In this document: positions 1-9,298 of the stretch, piece by piece
How the letters are laid out: every line of letters begins with the position of its first letter
How positions within the stretch are numbered: position 1 is the first letter of the stretch
DNA from: ZC4RG30 sp963777735
Lineage (GTDB): Bacteria; Pseudomonadota; Gammaproteobacteria; Steroidobacterales; Steroidobacteraceae
Length of the DNA: 64,000 nt
Direction: 5' to 3'
Assembly: GCA_963777735.1 (NCBI GenBank)
Contig: CAVZRQ010000008.1
Coordinates: 1,488,001 to 1,552,000 of the forward strand
Program-made: the position numbers and the translations under genes
Notes under the pieces: generated by a model
What the model was told of the DNA's origin: nothing
The model's database searches: none
What the model saw: only the letters and a program-made list of their open reading frames with translations

Positions 1-1278
1 GTTTCCAAGCAGGACAAGCTCGCCAACCTGATCCGCAGCGGCAATCTCTTCGTCATGGCCGGGGCTTTCTTCCTCGCCGGCCTGCTGCTCTCTTTCACCC
101 CCTGCGTGCTGCCCATGGTGCCGATCGTGGCGGGCATCATTGCGGGCGAAGGCGCCAACGTCACCCGCGGCCGGGCGTTCTCACTGTCGCTGGCCTATGT
201 GCTCGGCATGGCCGCCACCTACACCGCCGCCGGCGTGGCCTTCGCTGCTGCAGGGCAGCAAGCCCAGACCCTATTTCAACAGCCGTGGATCATTCTGCTG
301 TTTGCGGGCCTCTTTGTTGCAATGGCGATATCAATGTTCGGTTTCTACACCGTGCAGATGCCGTCATTCATCCAGACGCGCCTGTCGGAGATGAGCAACC
401 AGCAGAAGTCCGGCAGCTATGCGGGCGTGGCGGTGATGGGCGCGCTGTCGGCGCTGATCGTCACCACCTGCGTGGGCCCGGCGCTGGTGGCGGCGCTGTC
501 GGTCATCGGCCAGTCCGGCCAGATCGCCCGCGGCGGCTTCGCCCTCTTCTGCATGGCCATCGGCATGGGCGTACCGCTGCTGGTTGTGGGCGCTTCGGCC
601 GGGCAGTTGCTGCCACGCGCCGGGGCATGGATGGATACGGTCAAGCAGGTCTTCGGCGCCATGATGCTGGCGGTGGCCGTGTGGATGCTGTCGCGCATCC
701 TGCCGGAACGCATCACCCTGGCCCTGTGGGCCCTGCCGCTGCTGGCCGTGGCCATCATCTTCTGGGTCTCTGGCGTGAAAGGCAGCGGCACCCGGATCGC
801 GATGCGCAGCGCCAGCGTGGTGGCTGTGCTCTACGCGGTGCTGCTGGGCGTAGGCGCCGTGAAGGGCGCAACGGATCCGCTGCGGCCACTGCAGGCGGCG
901 GCGCCCCATGCCGAACTGCCCTTCCAGCGCATCAAGTCACTGGAAGATCTCAACGCGCAGATCGCCACGGCCAGCGCAGCGGGCAAGTCCGTGATGCTCG
1001 ATTTCTATGCCGACTGGTGCGTCTCCTGCAAGGAGATGGAGAAGTACACCTTCCCGACTCCCGAAGTGCGCGCGGCGCTGGCCAGCACCGTGTGGCTGCA
1101 GGCGGATGTCACGGCGAACGATGCCACCGATCAGGCATTGCTCAAGCATTTTGGTATCTTCGGTCCGCCGACCATCGCGTTCTACGGCACCGATGGCGTG
1201 GAACGCCGCAACTTCCGCGTGGTCGGCTACATGAAGGCGGCTGAATTCGCACCGCTGGCTACCAACGCTCTCAAGTAA
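1..1278 (+). CDS. dsbD: Thiol:disulfide interchange protein DsbD, C-terminal part (cut by window edge)
   Basis: DsbD carries electrons from cytoplasmic thioredoxin across the inner membrane to periplasmic thiol proteins. The frame is open from base 1, so the N-terminal periplasmic domain lies outside the window. The visible 425 residues hold the multi-helix membrane core and a C-terminal thioredoxin domain. Membrane-core cysteines are seen at C35 (FTPCVLP) and C157 (VTTCVGP); their 122-residue spacing equals that of E. coli C163/C285. The periplasmic CVSC pair is at about C340/C343. The ATG at base 55 is internal to the conserved core and is not the start. A TlpA-like gene follows after 12 bp, which suggests one redox operon. 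Family assignment is firm. Confidence 0.95.
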   Translation, partial: VSKQDKLANLIRSGNLFVMAGAFFLAGLLLSFTPCVLPMVPIVAGIIAGEGANVTRGRAFSLSLAYVLGMAATYTAAGVAFAAAGQQAQTLFQQPWIILLFAGLFVAMAISMFGFYTVQMPSFIQTRLSEMSNQQKSGSYAGVAVMGALSALIVTTCVGPALVAALSVIGQSGQIARGGFALFCMAIGMGVPLLVVGASAGQLLPRAGAWMDTVKQVFGAMMLAVAVWMLSRILPERITLALWALPLLAVAIIFWVSGVKGSGTRIAMRSASVVAVLYAVLLGVGAVKGATDPLRPLQAAAPHAELPFQRIKSLEDLNAQIATASAAGKSVMLDFYADWCVSCKEMEKYTFPTPEVRAALASTVWLQADVTANDATDQALLKHFGIFGPPTIAFYGTDGVERRNFRVVGYMKAAEFAPLATNALK

Positions 1279-1290
1279 GGATTTCCGGTC

Positions 1291-1980
1291 ATGAAGAAAG
1301 GGGTGGGGATCGCCGTGGCGGTCGGAATTGCCGCTGCGCTGGGCTTCTTCGCGCAGCAGCAGATGCGGCCCGCTACCGAGCTCACGGCGGTGGCAACGAC
1401 GCTTGCGCCGGAGCAGCCTTCAAGCATTTCCACGGACCCTGCAGCCGCAGTGCCCGCTCCCCCAAAGGTGCCGGAAACCCTGCCGCAGTTCGAACTGGCC
1501 GACCGCGACGGCAAGATGCGCAAGCTGGGCGACTGGAAAGGCCGGCCGCTGATGGTGAACTACTGGGCCACCTGGTGTGGCCCCTGCCGTCGCGAGATTC
1601 CGCTGCTCAATGAACTGCGCAAGCAACGGGCTGCGCAGCGCCTGGAAATCATCGGCATAGCGGTGGATTTCCGCGAGGACGTCCTGAAGTACGCCGAGGA
1701 AACCGTCATCGACTACCCGCTGATGATCGGCGAGGAAGATGGCCTGGCCGCCGTCACGGCGGTCGGCATGCAGCCGGCCTTTCCGTTCACGATCTTTGCC
1801 GACAGCCAGCAACGGATCGTGGCGCTGAAGGTGGGCGAGCTGCATCAGGACGAGGCCGACCTGATCCTGGACCGGGTGGCAGACGTGGATGCCGGCAAAC
1901 TGGAGCTGGCCGCCGCCCGTGAGCAGGTCACCGCCGGACTCAAGGAAATCGCCACCCGCAGGGCCGCGGAAGCTGGCTGA
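1291..1980 (+). CDS. Membrane-anchored TlpA/ResA-like thioredoxin
   Basis: A 229-aa protein with an N-terminal hydrophobic anchor (about residues 5-20), a Pro/Ala-rich linker to about 60, then a TlpA-type redoxin domain with the active site WCGPC (C96/C99). Such proteins face the periplasm and reduce specific partners, for example in cytochrome c or copper-protein maturation. They are commonly reduced by DsbD, which is encoded 12 bp upstream, so a DsbD-dependent reductase role is inferred. The exact partner cannot be told from sequence. The roughly 110-bp gap that follows probably holds the aroQ promoter, but I see no strong hexamers. Confidence 0.88.
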   Translation: MKKGVGIAVAVGIAAALGFFAQQQMRPATELTAVATTLAPEQPSSISTDPAAAVPAPPKVPETLPQFELADRDGKMRKLGDWKGRPLMVNYWATWCGPCRREIPLLNELRKQRAAQRLEIIGIAVDFREDVLKYAEETVIDYPLMIGEEDGLAAVTAVGMQPAFPFTIFADSQQRIVALKVGELHQDEADLILDRVADVDAGKLELAAAREQVTAGLKEIATRRAAEAG

Positions 1981-2091
1981 CACTGGCAGCCTGATCGACG
2001 AAATTAGCGGCAAACTCTCCGCACTTAGGGTTAAATGGCGCCCATCTGTTAACTAGGCAACCGGCCAGCCCGGCTGCCAGGCGATTTCGAT

Positions 2092-2532
2092 ATGGCGCGG
2101 CTGCTGCTGCTCAATGGCCCCAATCTGAACCTGCTGGGCACCCGTGAACCGGGACTCTACGGCGTTGACACGCTGGACGCCATCGTTCAGCGCTGTTCGG
2201 CCCTGGCGAAGGAACTGGGCCACGAACTGGTGGCCCACCAGAGCAATGCCGAGCACGAACTGGTGGGTCAGGTGCAGAACGCGGCCAAAGACGGCATCGC
2301 GTTCATGCTCCTGAACCCGGGTGCCTTCACCCACACCAGCATCGCGCTGCGCGACGCCATCCTCGGCGTTGCCCTGCCGTTCATCGAAGTTCACCTCTCC
2401 AATGTGCATGCGCGGGAAGAATTCCGCCGGCATTCGTATTTTTCCGACATCGCAGTGGGCCAGATCGTTGGCCTGGGGCCGCTGGGCTATGAACTTGCCC
2501 TGCGCGCTGCCGCCGCCCGCCTCGCCCGCTGA
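2092..2532 (+). CDS. aroQ: Type II 3-dehydroquinate dehydratase
   Basis: This enzyme converts 3-dehydroquinate to 3-dehydroshikimate in the shikimate pathway. The 146-aa length is typical of the type II dodecameric family. The N-terminal LLNGPNLNLLG signature is present, the catalytic Tyr is expected at Y23 (GLYG), and the conserved FIEVHLSN and REEFRRHS segments follow. The start at 2092 directly precedes the family's N-terminal motif. It lies 35 bp upstream of accB; the order aroQ-accB-accC is widespread in gammaproteobacteria. Confidence 0.97.
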   Translation: MARLLLLNGPNLNLLGTREPGLYGVDTLDAIVQRCSALAKELGHELVAHQSNAEHELVGQVQNAAKDGIAFMLLNPGAFTHTSIALRDAILGVALPFIEVHLSNVHAREEFRRHSYFSDIAVGQIVGLGPLGYELALRAAAARLAR

Positions 2533-2567
2533 TCCGAACCGACCGAATTGGATTTACTGGAGCCCGC

Positions 2568-3032
2568 ATGGACATTCGCAAAGTAAAAAAACTGATCGAG
2601 CTGCTGGAAGAATCCGGCATTGCGGAAATCGAAATCAAGGAAGGCGAGGAGTCCGTACGCATCAGCCGCATGCCCACTGGCGCCCCGGTGCCGCAGTACT
2701 ACAGCGCGCCACCCATGGCCGCGCCGGTTGCCCCGCCTGCCGCGCCCACCGCCGCAGCCACGGCGGCAGCCGCCACGCTGGCGCGCCGCAAGGATGACGA
2801 GCACATCGTGCCCTCGCCCATGGTCGGCACCTACTACTCCGCCGCCTCGCCCACCGCCAAGCCCTTCGTGCAGCTGGGCGATGAAGTGAAGGAAGGCCAG
2901 GTGCTGTGCATCATCGAGGCCATGAAGATGATGAACCAGATCGAGAGCGATCGCGCCGGGCGCGTCACGGCCATCATGGCCAAGAACGGCGACCCGGTGG
3001 AATTCGGCCAGCCGCTGTTCGTCGTCGAGTAA
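2568..3032 (+). CDS. accB: Biotin carboxyl carrier protein of acetyl-CoA carboxylase
   Basis: AccB carries biotin between the carboxylase and carboxyltransferase halves of acetyl-CoA carboxylase, the first step of fatty acid synthesis. The 154-aa protein has an N-terminal helical region (IRKVKKLIELLEESG), an Ala/Pro-rich mobile linker (about residues 45-75) and a C-terminal biotinyl domain. The biotinylation motif EAMKMM places the modified lysine at K120. accC starts 9 bp downstream, so they form an operon. In other bacteria this operon is regulated by AccB itself; nothing here shows that directly. Confidence 0.97.
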   Translation: MDIRKVKKLIELLEESGIAEIEIKEGEESVRISRMPTGAPVPQYYSAPPMAAPVAPPAAPTAAATAAAATLARRKDDEHIVPSPMVGTYYSAASPTAKPFVQLGDEVKEGQVLCIIEAMKMMNQIESDRAGRVTAIMAKNGDPVEFGQPLFVVE

Positions 3033-3041
3033 AGCACGCGC

Positions 3042-4385
3042 ATGCTCGACAAAGTCGTCATTGCCAACCGGGGCGAGATCGCCCTGCGCATCCTGCGCGC
3101 CTGTCGCGAACTGGATATCAAGACTGTCGCCGTGCATTCCACGGCCGACAACAACCTCAAGCACGTGCTGCTGGCCGATGAAACCGTCTGCATCGGCCCG
3201 GCACCCTCGCCGCTGAGCTATCTGAACATGCCGGCCATCATCAGCGCGGCGGAGGTCACCGATTCGGTGGCCATCCATCCGGGCTATGGTTTCCTGTCGG
3301 AGAACGCGGACTTCGCCGAGCGCGTCGAGAAGAGCGGCTTCACCTTCATCGGCCCGAAGGCCGAGACCATCCGCCTGATGGGCGACAAGGTCTCTGCCAT
3401 CAATGTGATGAAGAAGGCAGGCGTGCCCTGTGTGCCAGGCTCCGGCGGCCCGCTGACCGCCGACAACGACGAGAACCTGCGCATCGCGCGGCACATCGGC
3501 TACCCGGTGATCATCAAGGCCTCGGGTGGCGGGGGTGGTCGCGGCATGCGCGTGGTGCACGCCGAAGCCGCACTGATCAATGCCATCAATGTGACCCAGC
3601 AGGAAGCCGGCGCAGCCTTCGGCAACTCGCAGGTTTACATGGAGAAATTCCTCGAGAAGCCGCGGCATATCGAGTTCCAGGTGATCGCCGACAACTACGG
3701 CAACGTGGTGCACCTCGGCGAGCGCGATTGCTCCATGCAGCGCCGCCACCAGAAAGTGATCGAGGAAGCGCCCGCACCGGGCCTCACCGACAAGCAGCGC
3801 CACAAGATGGGCGAGCGCGTGGTGGAAGCCTGCCAGGCGGTGGATTACCGCAGCGCCGGCACACTCGAGTTCCTCTACCAGGACAACGAGTTCTACTTCA
3901 TCGAGATGAACACCCGCATCCAGGTGGAACATCCGGTGACGGAACTCATCACCGGCATCGACCTTGTGAAGACGCAGCTGCTGGTGGCCTCGGGCGAAAA
4001 GCTGCCCTTCATCCAGAAGGACATCCAGTTCCGCGGCCATGCCATCGAGTGCCGCATCAACGCCGAGGATGCCAAGACCTTCATGCCCTCGCCGGGCCTC
4101 GTGAAGCTGTGGCATGCACCGGGCGGCCCCGGCATCCGCGTGGACAGCCATGTGTACTCCGGCTACACCGTGCCGCCCAACTACGACTCCATGGTGGCCA
4201 AGCTCATCGCCCACGGCGAGAACCGCGATTCCGCCATTGCGCGCATGAAGAATGCACTGGCAGAGCTCGTGGTCGAAGGCATCAAGACCAACAAGGCCCT
4301 GCATCAGGAAATCCTGAGCCACACCGCATTCCGCGAAGGCGGCCTCGACATCCACTATCTGGAGCGGCGGCTCGGGCTGAAATAG
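3042..4385 (+). CDS. accC: Biotin carboxylase subunit of acetyl-CoA carboxylase
   Basis: AccC uses ATP and bicarbonate to carboxylate biotin on AccB. The 447-aa length matches the family. Visible are the N-terminal IANRGEIALRI signature, the glycine-rich ATP-grasp loop (KASGGGGGRGM, about residues 159-169), the EMNTRIQVEHPVTE catalytic segment and the C-terminal domain. The start lies 9 bp after accB. A long open frame on the opposite strand (to 5195) is a codon-bias shadow. Confidence 0.98.
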   Translation: MLDKVVIANRGEIALRILRACRELDIKTVAVHSTADNNLKHVLLADETVCIGPAPSPLSYLNMPAIISAAEVTDSVAIHPGYGFLSENADFAERVEKSGFTFIGPKAETIRLMGDKVSAINVMKKAGVPCVPGSGGPLTADNDENLRIARHIGYPVIIKASGGGGGRGMRVVHAEAALINAINVTQQEAGAAFGNSQVYMEKFLEKPRHIEFQVIADNYGNVVHLGERDCSMQRRHQKVIEEAPAPGLTDKQRHKMGERVVEACQAVDYRSAGTLEFLYQDNEFYFIEMNTRIQVEHPVTELITGIDLVKTQLLVASGEKLPFIQKDIQFRGHAIECRINAEDAKTFMPSPGLVKLWHAPGGPGIRVDSHVYSGYTVPPNYDSMVAKLIAHGENRDSAIARMKNALAELVVEGIKTNKALHQEILSHTAFREGGLDIHYLERRLGLK

Positions 4386-4403
4386 CCCGACCGCAGGCTT
4401 ACC

Positions 4404-5294
4404 GTGTCGGGTTACCTCGCGCTCAGCGTTGAACTGCAAGGGCTCGATCCGGAAGCGGCGGAGGCGGCCTGCTTCGCGGCGGGCGCGGTTTCGGTAACCC
4501 TTACCGACGCGGTGGACGACGCCATTCTGGAACCAGCGCCTGGCGAGGTGCGGCTGTGGCCGCAGACCATCATGCAGGCCCTCTTCCCTGCCGCAGCCGC
4601 CGGCCCCGAAGCCATCCTGGTGCTGGCAAACGCGCTGGATCTTCCCGCCAGCCGCATCCGCGTCGAACGCATTGCCGATCGTGTCTGGGAGCGCGAGTGG
4701 CTGAAGGATTTCCACGCCATGCGCTTCGGGCGACGGCTGTGGGTGGTGCCGAATCACGAGCCACCGCCCACGGATCCCGAAGCGGTCATGGTGCGACTGG
4801 ATCCGGGCCTCGCCTTCGGCACCGGCACGCATCCTTCCACTGCGCTGTGCCTGACCTGGCTCGATGCGCACCTGCAGCCCGGCGCCACGGTGATCGACTA
4901 TGGCAGCGGCTCCGGCGTGCTCGCGGTTGCCGCGGCAAAGCTCGGCGCGCGGGCGGCGCATGCCTTCGACATCGACCCGCAGGCGCTGATCGCCACGCGT
5001 GAAAATGCCGAGGCCAATGATGTGGGCGATGTGGTGAAGGTGCACGACTCCGCAGCCTCGCTGCCGCATCCCGTCGCGGTGGTGATGGCCAATATCCTGG
5101 CCGGCACGCTGGTGGAACTCGCACCGCAGCTGTGCGGCTATCTGCAACCCGGCGGCCAGCTGATCCTGGCCGGCATCCTCAAGCAGCAGGTGCACGAGGT
5201 GCGCGCCGGCTTCGCGCGCTGGATGGATCTCAAGGTCTTTGCGGAGCGCGACGGCTGGAGCGCGCTCAGCGGTCGCCTGGAACCCCGCGCATGA
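4404..5294 (+). CDS. prmA: Ribosomal protein L11 methyltransferase
   Basis: PrmA is a cytoplasmic SAM-dependent enzyme that methylates ribosomal protein L11. It has 296 aa and begins with GTG 18 bp after accC. The N-terminal L11-recognition domain covers about residues 1-95. The Rossmann methyltransferase domain follows, with the family sequence FGTGTHPST and the SAM loop DYGSGSGVLA (about residues 163-172), then NILAGTLVEL. The last four bases overlap the next gene's ATG (ATGA), so translation is probably coupled. The accBC-prmA order is common in gammaproteobacteria. Confidence 0.96.
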   Translation: MSGYLALSVELQGLDPEAAEAACFAAGAVSVTLTDAVDDAILEPAPGEVRLWPQTIMQALFPAAAAGPEAILVLANALDLPASRIRVERIADRVWEREWLKDFHAMRFGRRLWVVPNHEPPPTDPEAVMVRLDPGLAFGTGTHPSTALCLTWLDAHLQPGATVIDYGSGSGVLAVAAAKLGARAAHAFDIDPQALIATRENAEANDVGDVVKVHDSAASLPHPVAVVMANILAGTLVELAPQLCGYLQPGGQLILAGILKQQVHEVRAGFARWMDLKVFAERDGWSALSGRLEPRA

Positions 5295-6391
5295 GCCGCA
5301 TGTTCACCACCTGCCCGGCCTGCCGCCTGAACCTCGCGGTTACGCCAACCGACCTGCGCATCGGTCAGGGCTATGTGCGCTGCGGCCGCTGCGAACGCGT
5401 CTTCAACGCACTGCTGTCGCTGTCGGAGGATCTGGACCAGGAGCAGCAATCGGGCCTCGCCGCCACGGGCACCACCACTGTGCCGGCACTGGAAGAAGCC
5501 AGCGAAGCGCCCGCGGCTGAAGCCGCGACAACACTCGACGAGAACGTCGACGACGACGACGACGATTCGAACTGGGCGCGAATCACCACCATCCGCTCTC
5601 CGGACACACATGCCGTGGACGTGGTCGAAAGCCAGGCCACCGGCACTTTCGAGACCATCGTGCTGGAAGGCGACGGCTACCTGCAGACCGAAGAACATGT
5701 CGACGAGATGGAAGTCGATGCGCAGCTGCAGGAGCTGGCGCGACAGATGGACTCGCGCCAGGCGGCCGACGCAGCCACGCAGGACGATGTACAGGTCGAA
5801 GAGCATCCGAGTGAAGACGTGGTCATGGAGACCGACCCGGCAACCGAGGAGGCCGAACTGGATGCCGACGCGGCCGTCGGCAATCCCCGCCGCCAGCACT
5901 GGGCCTGGACGGCAGCCGCTGCAGCGCTCGCGCTCGCATTGCTGTCGCAGTTCGTGCATCACAGCCGGCACTCGCTGGTCGCGCACCCCTGGTTCGAACG
6001 GCCGATGCGGGCGTTGTATGGCGCGTTTGGCGTGACGCTGGAGCCGAAGTGGGATCTCGGCGCCTATGACGTGCGGCGCCTGGGTGAGGCCATGGCCGGC
6101 GCCACGAACCAGATCGTGCTGCGGGCCAGCGTGCACAATCGCTCGCCGAACAGCCAGCCGCCTCCGATGATCCGCGTGGTGCTGGAAGACCGCTTTGGCA
6201 ATGCGTTGTCGACCACGGCGATCGCCCCCAAAGACTATGTGCCGGGCGCAGCCCCGGCACGCATGGCGCCCGATCAGCGGCTGGATGCCCTGCTGACTCT
6301 CCCCGATCCGAACCGGCAGGCGGAAGGGTTCCAGCTGGATACCTGCCTGCCCGGGGCCGGCGGCAAGCTTCACTGCAGCAACGACCCGTGA
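5291..6391 (+). CDS. Zinc-ribbon and DUF3426 membrane protein
   Basis: The 366-aa protein starts at the ATG overlapping the prmA stop; an open frame extends further upstream but is inside prmA. It begins with an MJ0042-type zinc ribbon (C8, C11, C31, C34; CPAC and CGRC). A long acidic, Ala-rich low-complexity region follows, including a run of five Asp near residue 90. One transmembrane helix lies at about 203-223, and a C-terminal DUF3426 domain is presumably periplasmic. The function of the family is unknown. It is usually found, as here, between prmA and dusB. The 4-bp GTGA overlap with dusB suggests co-translation. Confidence 0.85.
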   Translation: MSRMFTTCPACRLNLAVTPTDLRIGQGYVRCGRCERVFNALLSLSEDLDQEQQSGLAATGTTTVPALEEASEAPAAEAATTLDENVDDDDDDSNWARITTIRSPDTHAVDVVESQATGTFETIVLEGDGYLQTEEHVDEMEVDAQLQELARQMDSRQAADAATQDDVQVEEHPSEDVVMETDPATEEAELDADAAVGNPRRQHWAWTAAAAALALALLSQFVHHSRHSLVAHPWFERPMRALYGAFGVTLEPKWDLGAYDVRRLGEAMAGATNQIVLRASVHNRSPNSQPPPMIRVVLEDRFGNALSTTAIAPKDYVPGAAPARMAPDQRLDALLTLPDPNRQAEGFQLDTCLPGAGGKLHCSNDP

Positions 6392-7476
6392 GCTTTTCGA
6401 TCGGGCCCTGGGAGATTCCCTCGCGTGCGCTGCTCGCACCGATGGCCGGGGTCACCGACCGGCCGTTCCGCATTCTGTGCCGCCGCTTTGGCGCGGGACT
6501 CGCGGCCTCCGAGATGATCACCTCGGATCAGCGGCTGTGGCACACCACCAAGTCGCGGCAGCGCATGAATCACGAAGGCGAACCCGAGCCACGCGTGGTG
6601 CAACTGGCAGGCAACGATCCCGCGCAACTGGCCGAAGCCGCGCGCATGAACGTGGATCTCGGCGCGCAGATCATCGACATCAACATGGGCTGCCCGGCGA
6701 AGAAGGTGTACGGCAAGCTCTGTGGCTCGGCGTTGCTCGGCGACCCGCTGCTCGTTGGCCGCATCCTCGCGGCAGTTGTTGCCGCGGTAAACATTCCGGT
6801 CACGGTGAAGATCCGCACCGGCATAGATCGACAGCACATCAATGCGGCGGAGATATCACGCGTTGCAGCAGATTCCGGCGTGCGCGCCATTGCAGTGCAT
6901 GGCCGCACCCGCGCGGACTTCTACGAAGGCGAAGCGGAATACCAGACGATTCGCGAAGTCTGCGCCGCCGCATCCATTCCGGTGATAGCCAATGGTGATA
7001 TTGACAGCGCGGAAAAGGCTGCAGATGTGCTGGATTTCACTCGCGCCGCGGGCGTGATGATCGGTCGTGGCGCGCATGGCTCGCCATGGATCTTTCGCGA
7101 TGTCAATGCATTTCTTGAAACGGGAAAAATTCCATCGCCACTCTTGCGCGAGCAGATCAGAGACATCATCCTTGAACACATCACGGCGCTGTACGCTTTC
7201 CACGGAGAGACGAACGGCGTACGGATTGCGCGCAAGCACCTGGGCTGGTACTGCCAGCAACACACCGACACTGAAAATTTCCGGCCAGAACTCATGGTCG
7301 CGGATTCATCGTCGGCGCAGTTTGCAACAGTGGCAGCGCGTTTCGGGGCCTGGGCCAATAACGAGAACAGCCGGGTGGGACGGGAGCAGTGGAATGCGTG
7401 CAACGAATCGGAAGAACACCAAACTGGCACCGGTGCGCAGGCCAATGATCCCGGGCACCGATCTGCCGTTGCGTAA
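6388..7476 (+). CDS. dusB: tRNA-dihydrouridine synthase DusB
   Basis: This FMN enzyme reduces specific uridines in tRNA to dihydrouridine. The GTG start overlaps the preceding stop. Seen are the N-terminal MAGVTDRPFR signature, the catalytic NMGCPAKKV loop (C102) and the HGRTR phosphate-binding motif. At 362 aa it is about 40 residues longer than E. coli DusB. The extra tail lies where the fis frame begins, giving an 83-nt overlap. The 3' half (about 6780-7350) is visibly less GC-rich and uses more A/T-ending codons than its neighbours. A dusB-fis pair is the classical gammaproteobacterial arrangement. Confidence 0.94.
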   Translation: MSFSIGPWEIPSRALLAPMAGVTDRPFRILCRRFGAGLAASEMITSDQRLWHTTKSRQRMNHEGEPEPRVVQLAGNDPAQLAEAARMNVDLGAQIIDINMGCPAKKVYGKLCGSALLGDPLLVGRILAAVVAAVNIPVTVKIRTGIDRQHINAAEISRVAADSGVRAIAVHGRTRADFYEGEAEYQTIREVCAAASIPVIANGDIDSAEKAADVLDFTRAAGVMIGRGAHGSPWIFRDVNAFLETGKIPSPLLREQIRDIILEHITALYAFHGETNGVRIARKHLGWYCQQHTDTENFRPELMVADSSSAQFATVAARFGAWANNENSRVGREQWNACNESEEHQTGTGAQANDPGHRSAVA

Positions 7477-7690
7477 TCACGCCGAGCGCGCCCTCTCGGA
7501 TTATTTCGCCAACCTCAACGGCCATCGCCCCGCGCGCCTCTACGATCTGGTGCTGCGCGAAGTCGAAGAGCCGCTGTTCCGCACCGTGCTCGATTACGCT
7601 GCCGGCAACCAGAGCCAGGCCGCCATCATCCTCGGCATCAATCGCGGCACCCTGCGCAAGAAACTGCGCGAGTTCGGCCTGTCCGAATGA
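7394..7690 (+). CDS. fis: DNA-binding protein Fis
   Basis: Fis is a small nucleoid-associated DNA-bending protein that activates rRNA promoters and shapes the chromosome. The C-terminal helix-turn-helix is clear (NQSQAAIILGINRGTLRKKL, about residues 71-90). I chose the ATG at 7394 because a GGGAG ribosome-binding site sits 7 bases upstream and the product is 98 aa, the same length as E. coli Fis. Starts at 7433 (GTG) or 7445 (ATG) would also keep the conserved part. The first 83 nt overlap the dusB tail in another frame. Confidence 0.93.
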   Translation: MRATNRKNTKLAPVRRPMIPGTDLPLRNHAERALSDYFANLNGHRPARLYDLVLREVEEPLFRTVLDYAAGNQSQAAIILGINRGTLRKKLREFGLSE

Positions 7691-7706
7691 ACCGCAAACG
7701 GAAGCA

Positions 7707-9285
7707 ATGACACAGACCATGGATCTGCCGATCCGCCGCGCGCTGCTCTCGGTTTCCGACAAGACCGGACTGATCGACCTGGCCCGCGCGCTTGCTGCGC
7801 GAGACATCGAACTGCTTTCCACCGGCGGCACGGCGCGCGCGCTCACCGAGGCCGGCATCGCGGTGCGCGAAGTCGCGAGCGTCACCGGCTTTCCCGAGAT
7901 CATGGACGGCCGCGTCAAGACCCTGCACCCGAAGATCCACGGCGGCCTGCTCGGCCGTCGCGGCACCGACGATGCGGTGATGGCGCGCGAACAGATCGCC
8001 CCGATCGATCTGCTGGTGGTGAACCTCTACCCGTTCGCGGCCACCATCGCCAAACCCGGCGTGGCCTACGCCGAGGCCATCGAGAACATCGATATCGGCG
8101 GGCCCGCGATGCTGCGCGGCGCAGCCAAGAATCACGCCGACGTCACCGTCGTGGTTGACCCTGCCGATTACGCAGCACTGCTCTCTGCGCTGCAGCAGGG
8201 CAATGGCGCGACCACCTTCCCCCTGCGTGCCCGCCTTGCCGCCAAGGCCTTTGCGCACACCGCCGGTTACGACTCCCTCGTGGCCGACTACCTCGCGCGG
8301 GAACACGCGGCAGAGACTGATCCGTTTCCGGCCGAGCTCGGCATCGGCCTCAGCCGCATCGCGTCACTGCGCTATGGCGAGAACCCGCACCAGCGGGCAG
8401 CGTTCTATCGCAGCCCCGGGGCAGCCACCGACAGCATCGCCAGCGCGCGCTTCGCGCAGGGCAAGGAACTGTCGTTCAACAACATCGCCGATGCGGATAC
8501 CGCGCTGGAATGCGTGCGCCAGTTCGAAAGCGCAGCCTGCGTCATCGTGAAGCACGCCAATCCCTGTGGCGTCGCGGTCGCGGCCACTCTGCAGCGATGC
8601 CTATGAACTCGCGTATCGCACCGACCCCACTTCGGCCTTCGGCGGCATCATCGCGTTCAACCGGCCGCTCGACGCCGCCACCGCCACCCACATCCTCGGG
8701 CGGCAGTTCGTCGAAGTGCTGGTGGTGCCATCCCTGCAGGCTGGCGCCGCCGAAGTGCTGGCGACCAAGCCCAACATCCGCGTCCTGCTCACAGGCGAGC
8801 AGCAGCGGGCCGCGAGGCCCGAACGCGAGCTGCGCAGCGTGGGCGGCGGCGTGCTGGTTCAGGATCGCGATGCCGGCAGCGTCGACGTCGCATCCCTCAC
8901 CTGCGTCACCACGCGCCAACCCACACCGCAGGAGCGGCGCGACCTCGCCTTCGCCTGGCGCGTCTGCAAATTCGTGAAATCCAATGCCATTGTGTTCGTG
9001 CGCGATGAAGCCACCGTGGGCGTAGGCGCCGGCCAGATGAGCCGCGTCTATTCCAGCCGCATCGGCGCCATCAAGGCCGAGGATGCCGGGCTCTCCGTGC
9101 GCGGCGCGGTGATGGCGTCGGATGCCTTCTTCCCCTTCCGTGATGGCGTCGAAGTGGCCGCGAGCCAGGGCGTGACGGCCGTCATCCAGCCCGGTGGTTC
9201 GATGCGCGATGCAGAAGTGATCGCAGCGGCCAATGAAGCAGGCCTCGCCATGCTGTTCACCGGCATGCGCCACTTCCGGCACTGA
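7707..9285 (+). CDS. purH: Bifunctional AICAR formyltransferase/IMP cyclohydrolase PurH, frame broken by one extra base
   Basis: PurH performs the last two steps of IMP synthesis. Two overlapping frames (7707-8606 and 8566-9285) together give one normal-length protein of about 525 aa. The MGS-like IMP cyclohydrolase domain is N-terminal (SVSDKTGLIDLAR, MDGRVKTLHPKIHGG) and the formyltransferase domain follows (KHANPCGVAV, then SDAYELAYRTDPTSAFGG). The break is at about 8591-8596: deleting one C there restores an ungapped match to the family (ATLSDAYELAY). Total length is 3n+1. As the gene is needed for purine synthesis and is otherwise intact, a sequencing error is more likely than a pseudogene. 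purD follows 13 bp downstream. Confidence 0.9.
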
Positions 9286-9298
9286 CGGCAGACGCGCA

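Noticed and set aside
2487..5195. A 902-codon open frame on the minus strand opposite accB-accC-prmA
   Set aside because: It is antisense to three firmly identified genes, has a His/Ala/Gly/Arg-rich composition typical of high-GC shadow frames, and matches no family.
8566..8606. Programmed frameshift in purH
   Set aside because: No slippery heptamer or following stem is seen, PurH is not known to use recoding, and four other genes in the window break in a similar way.
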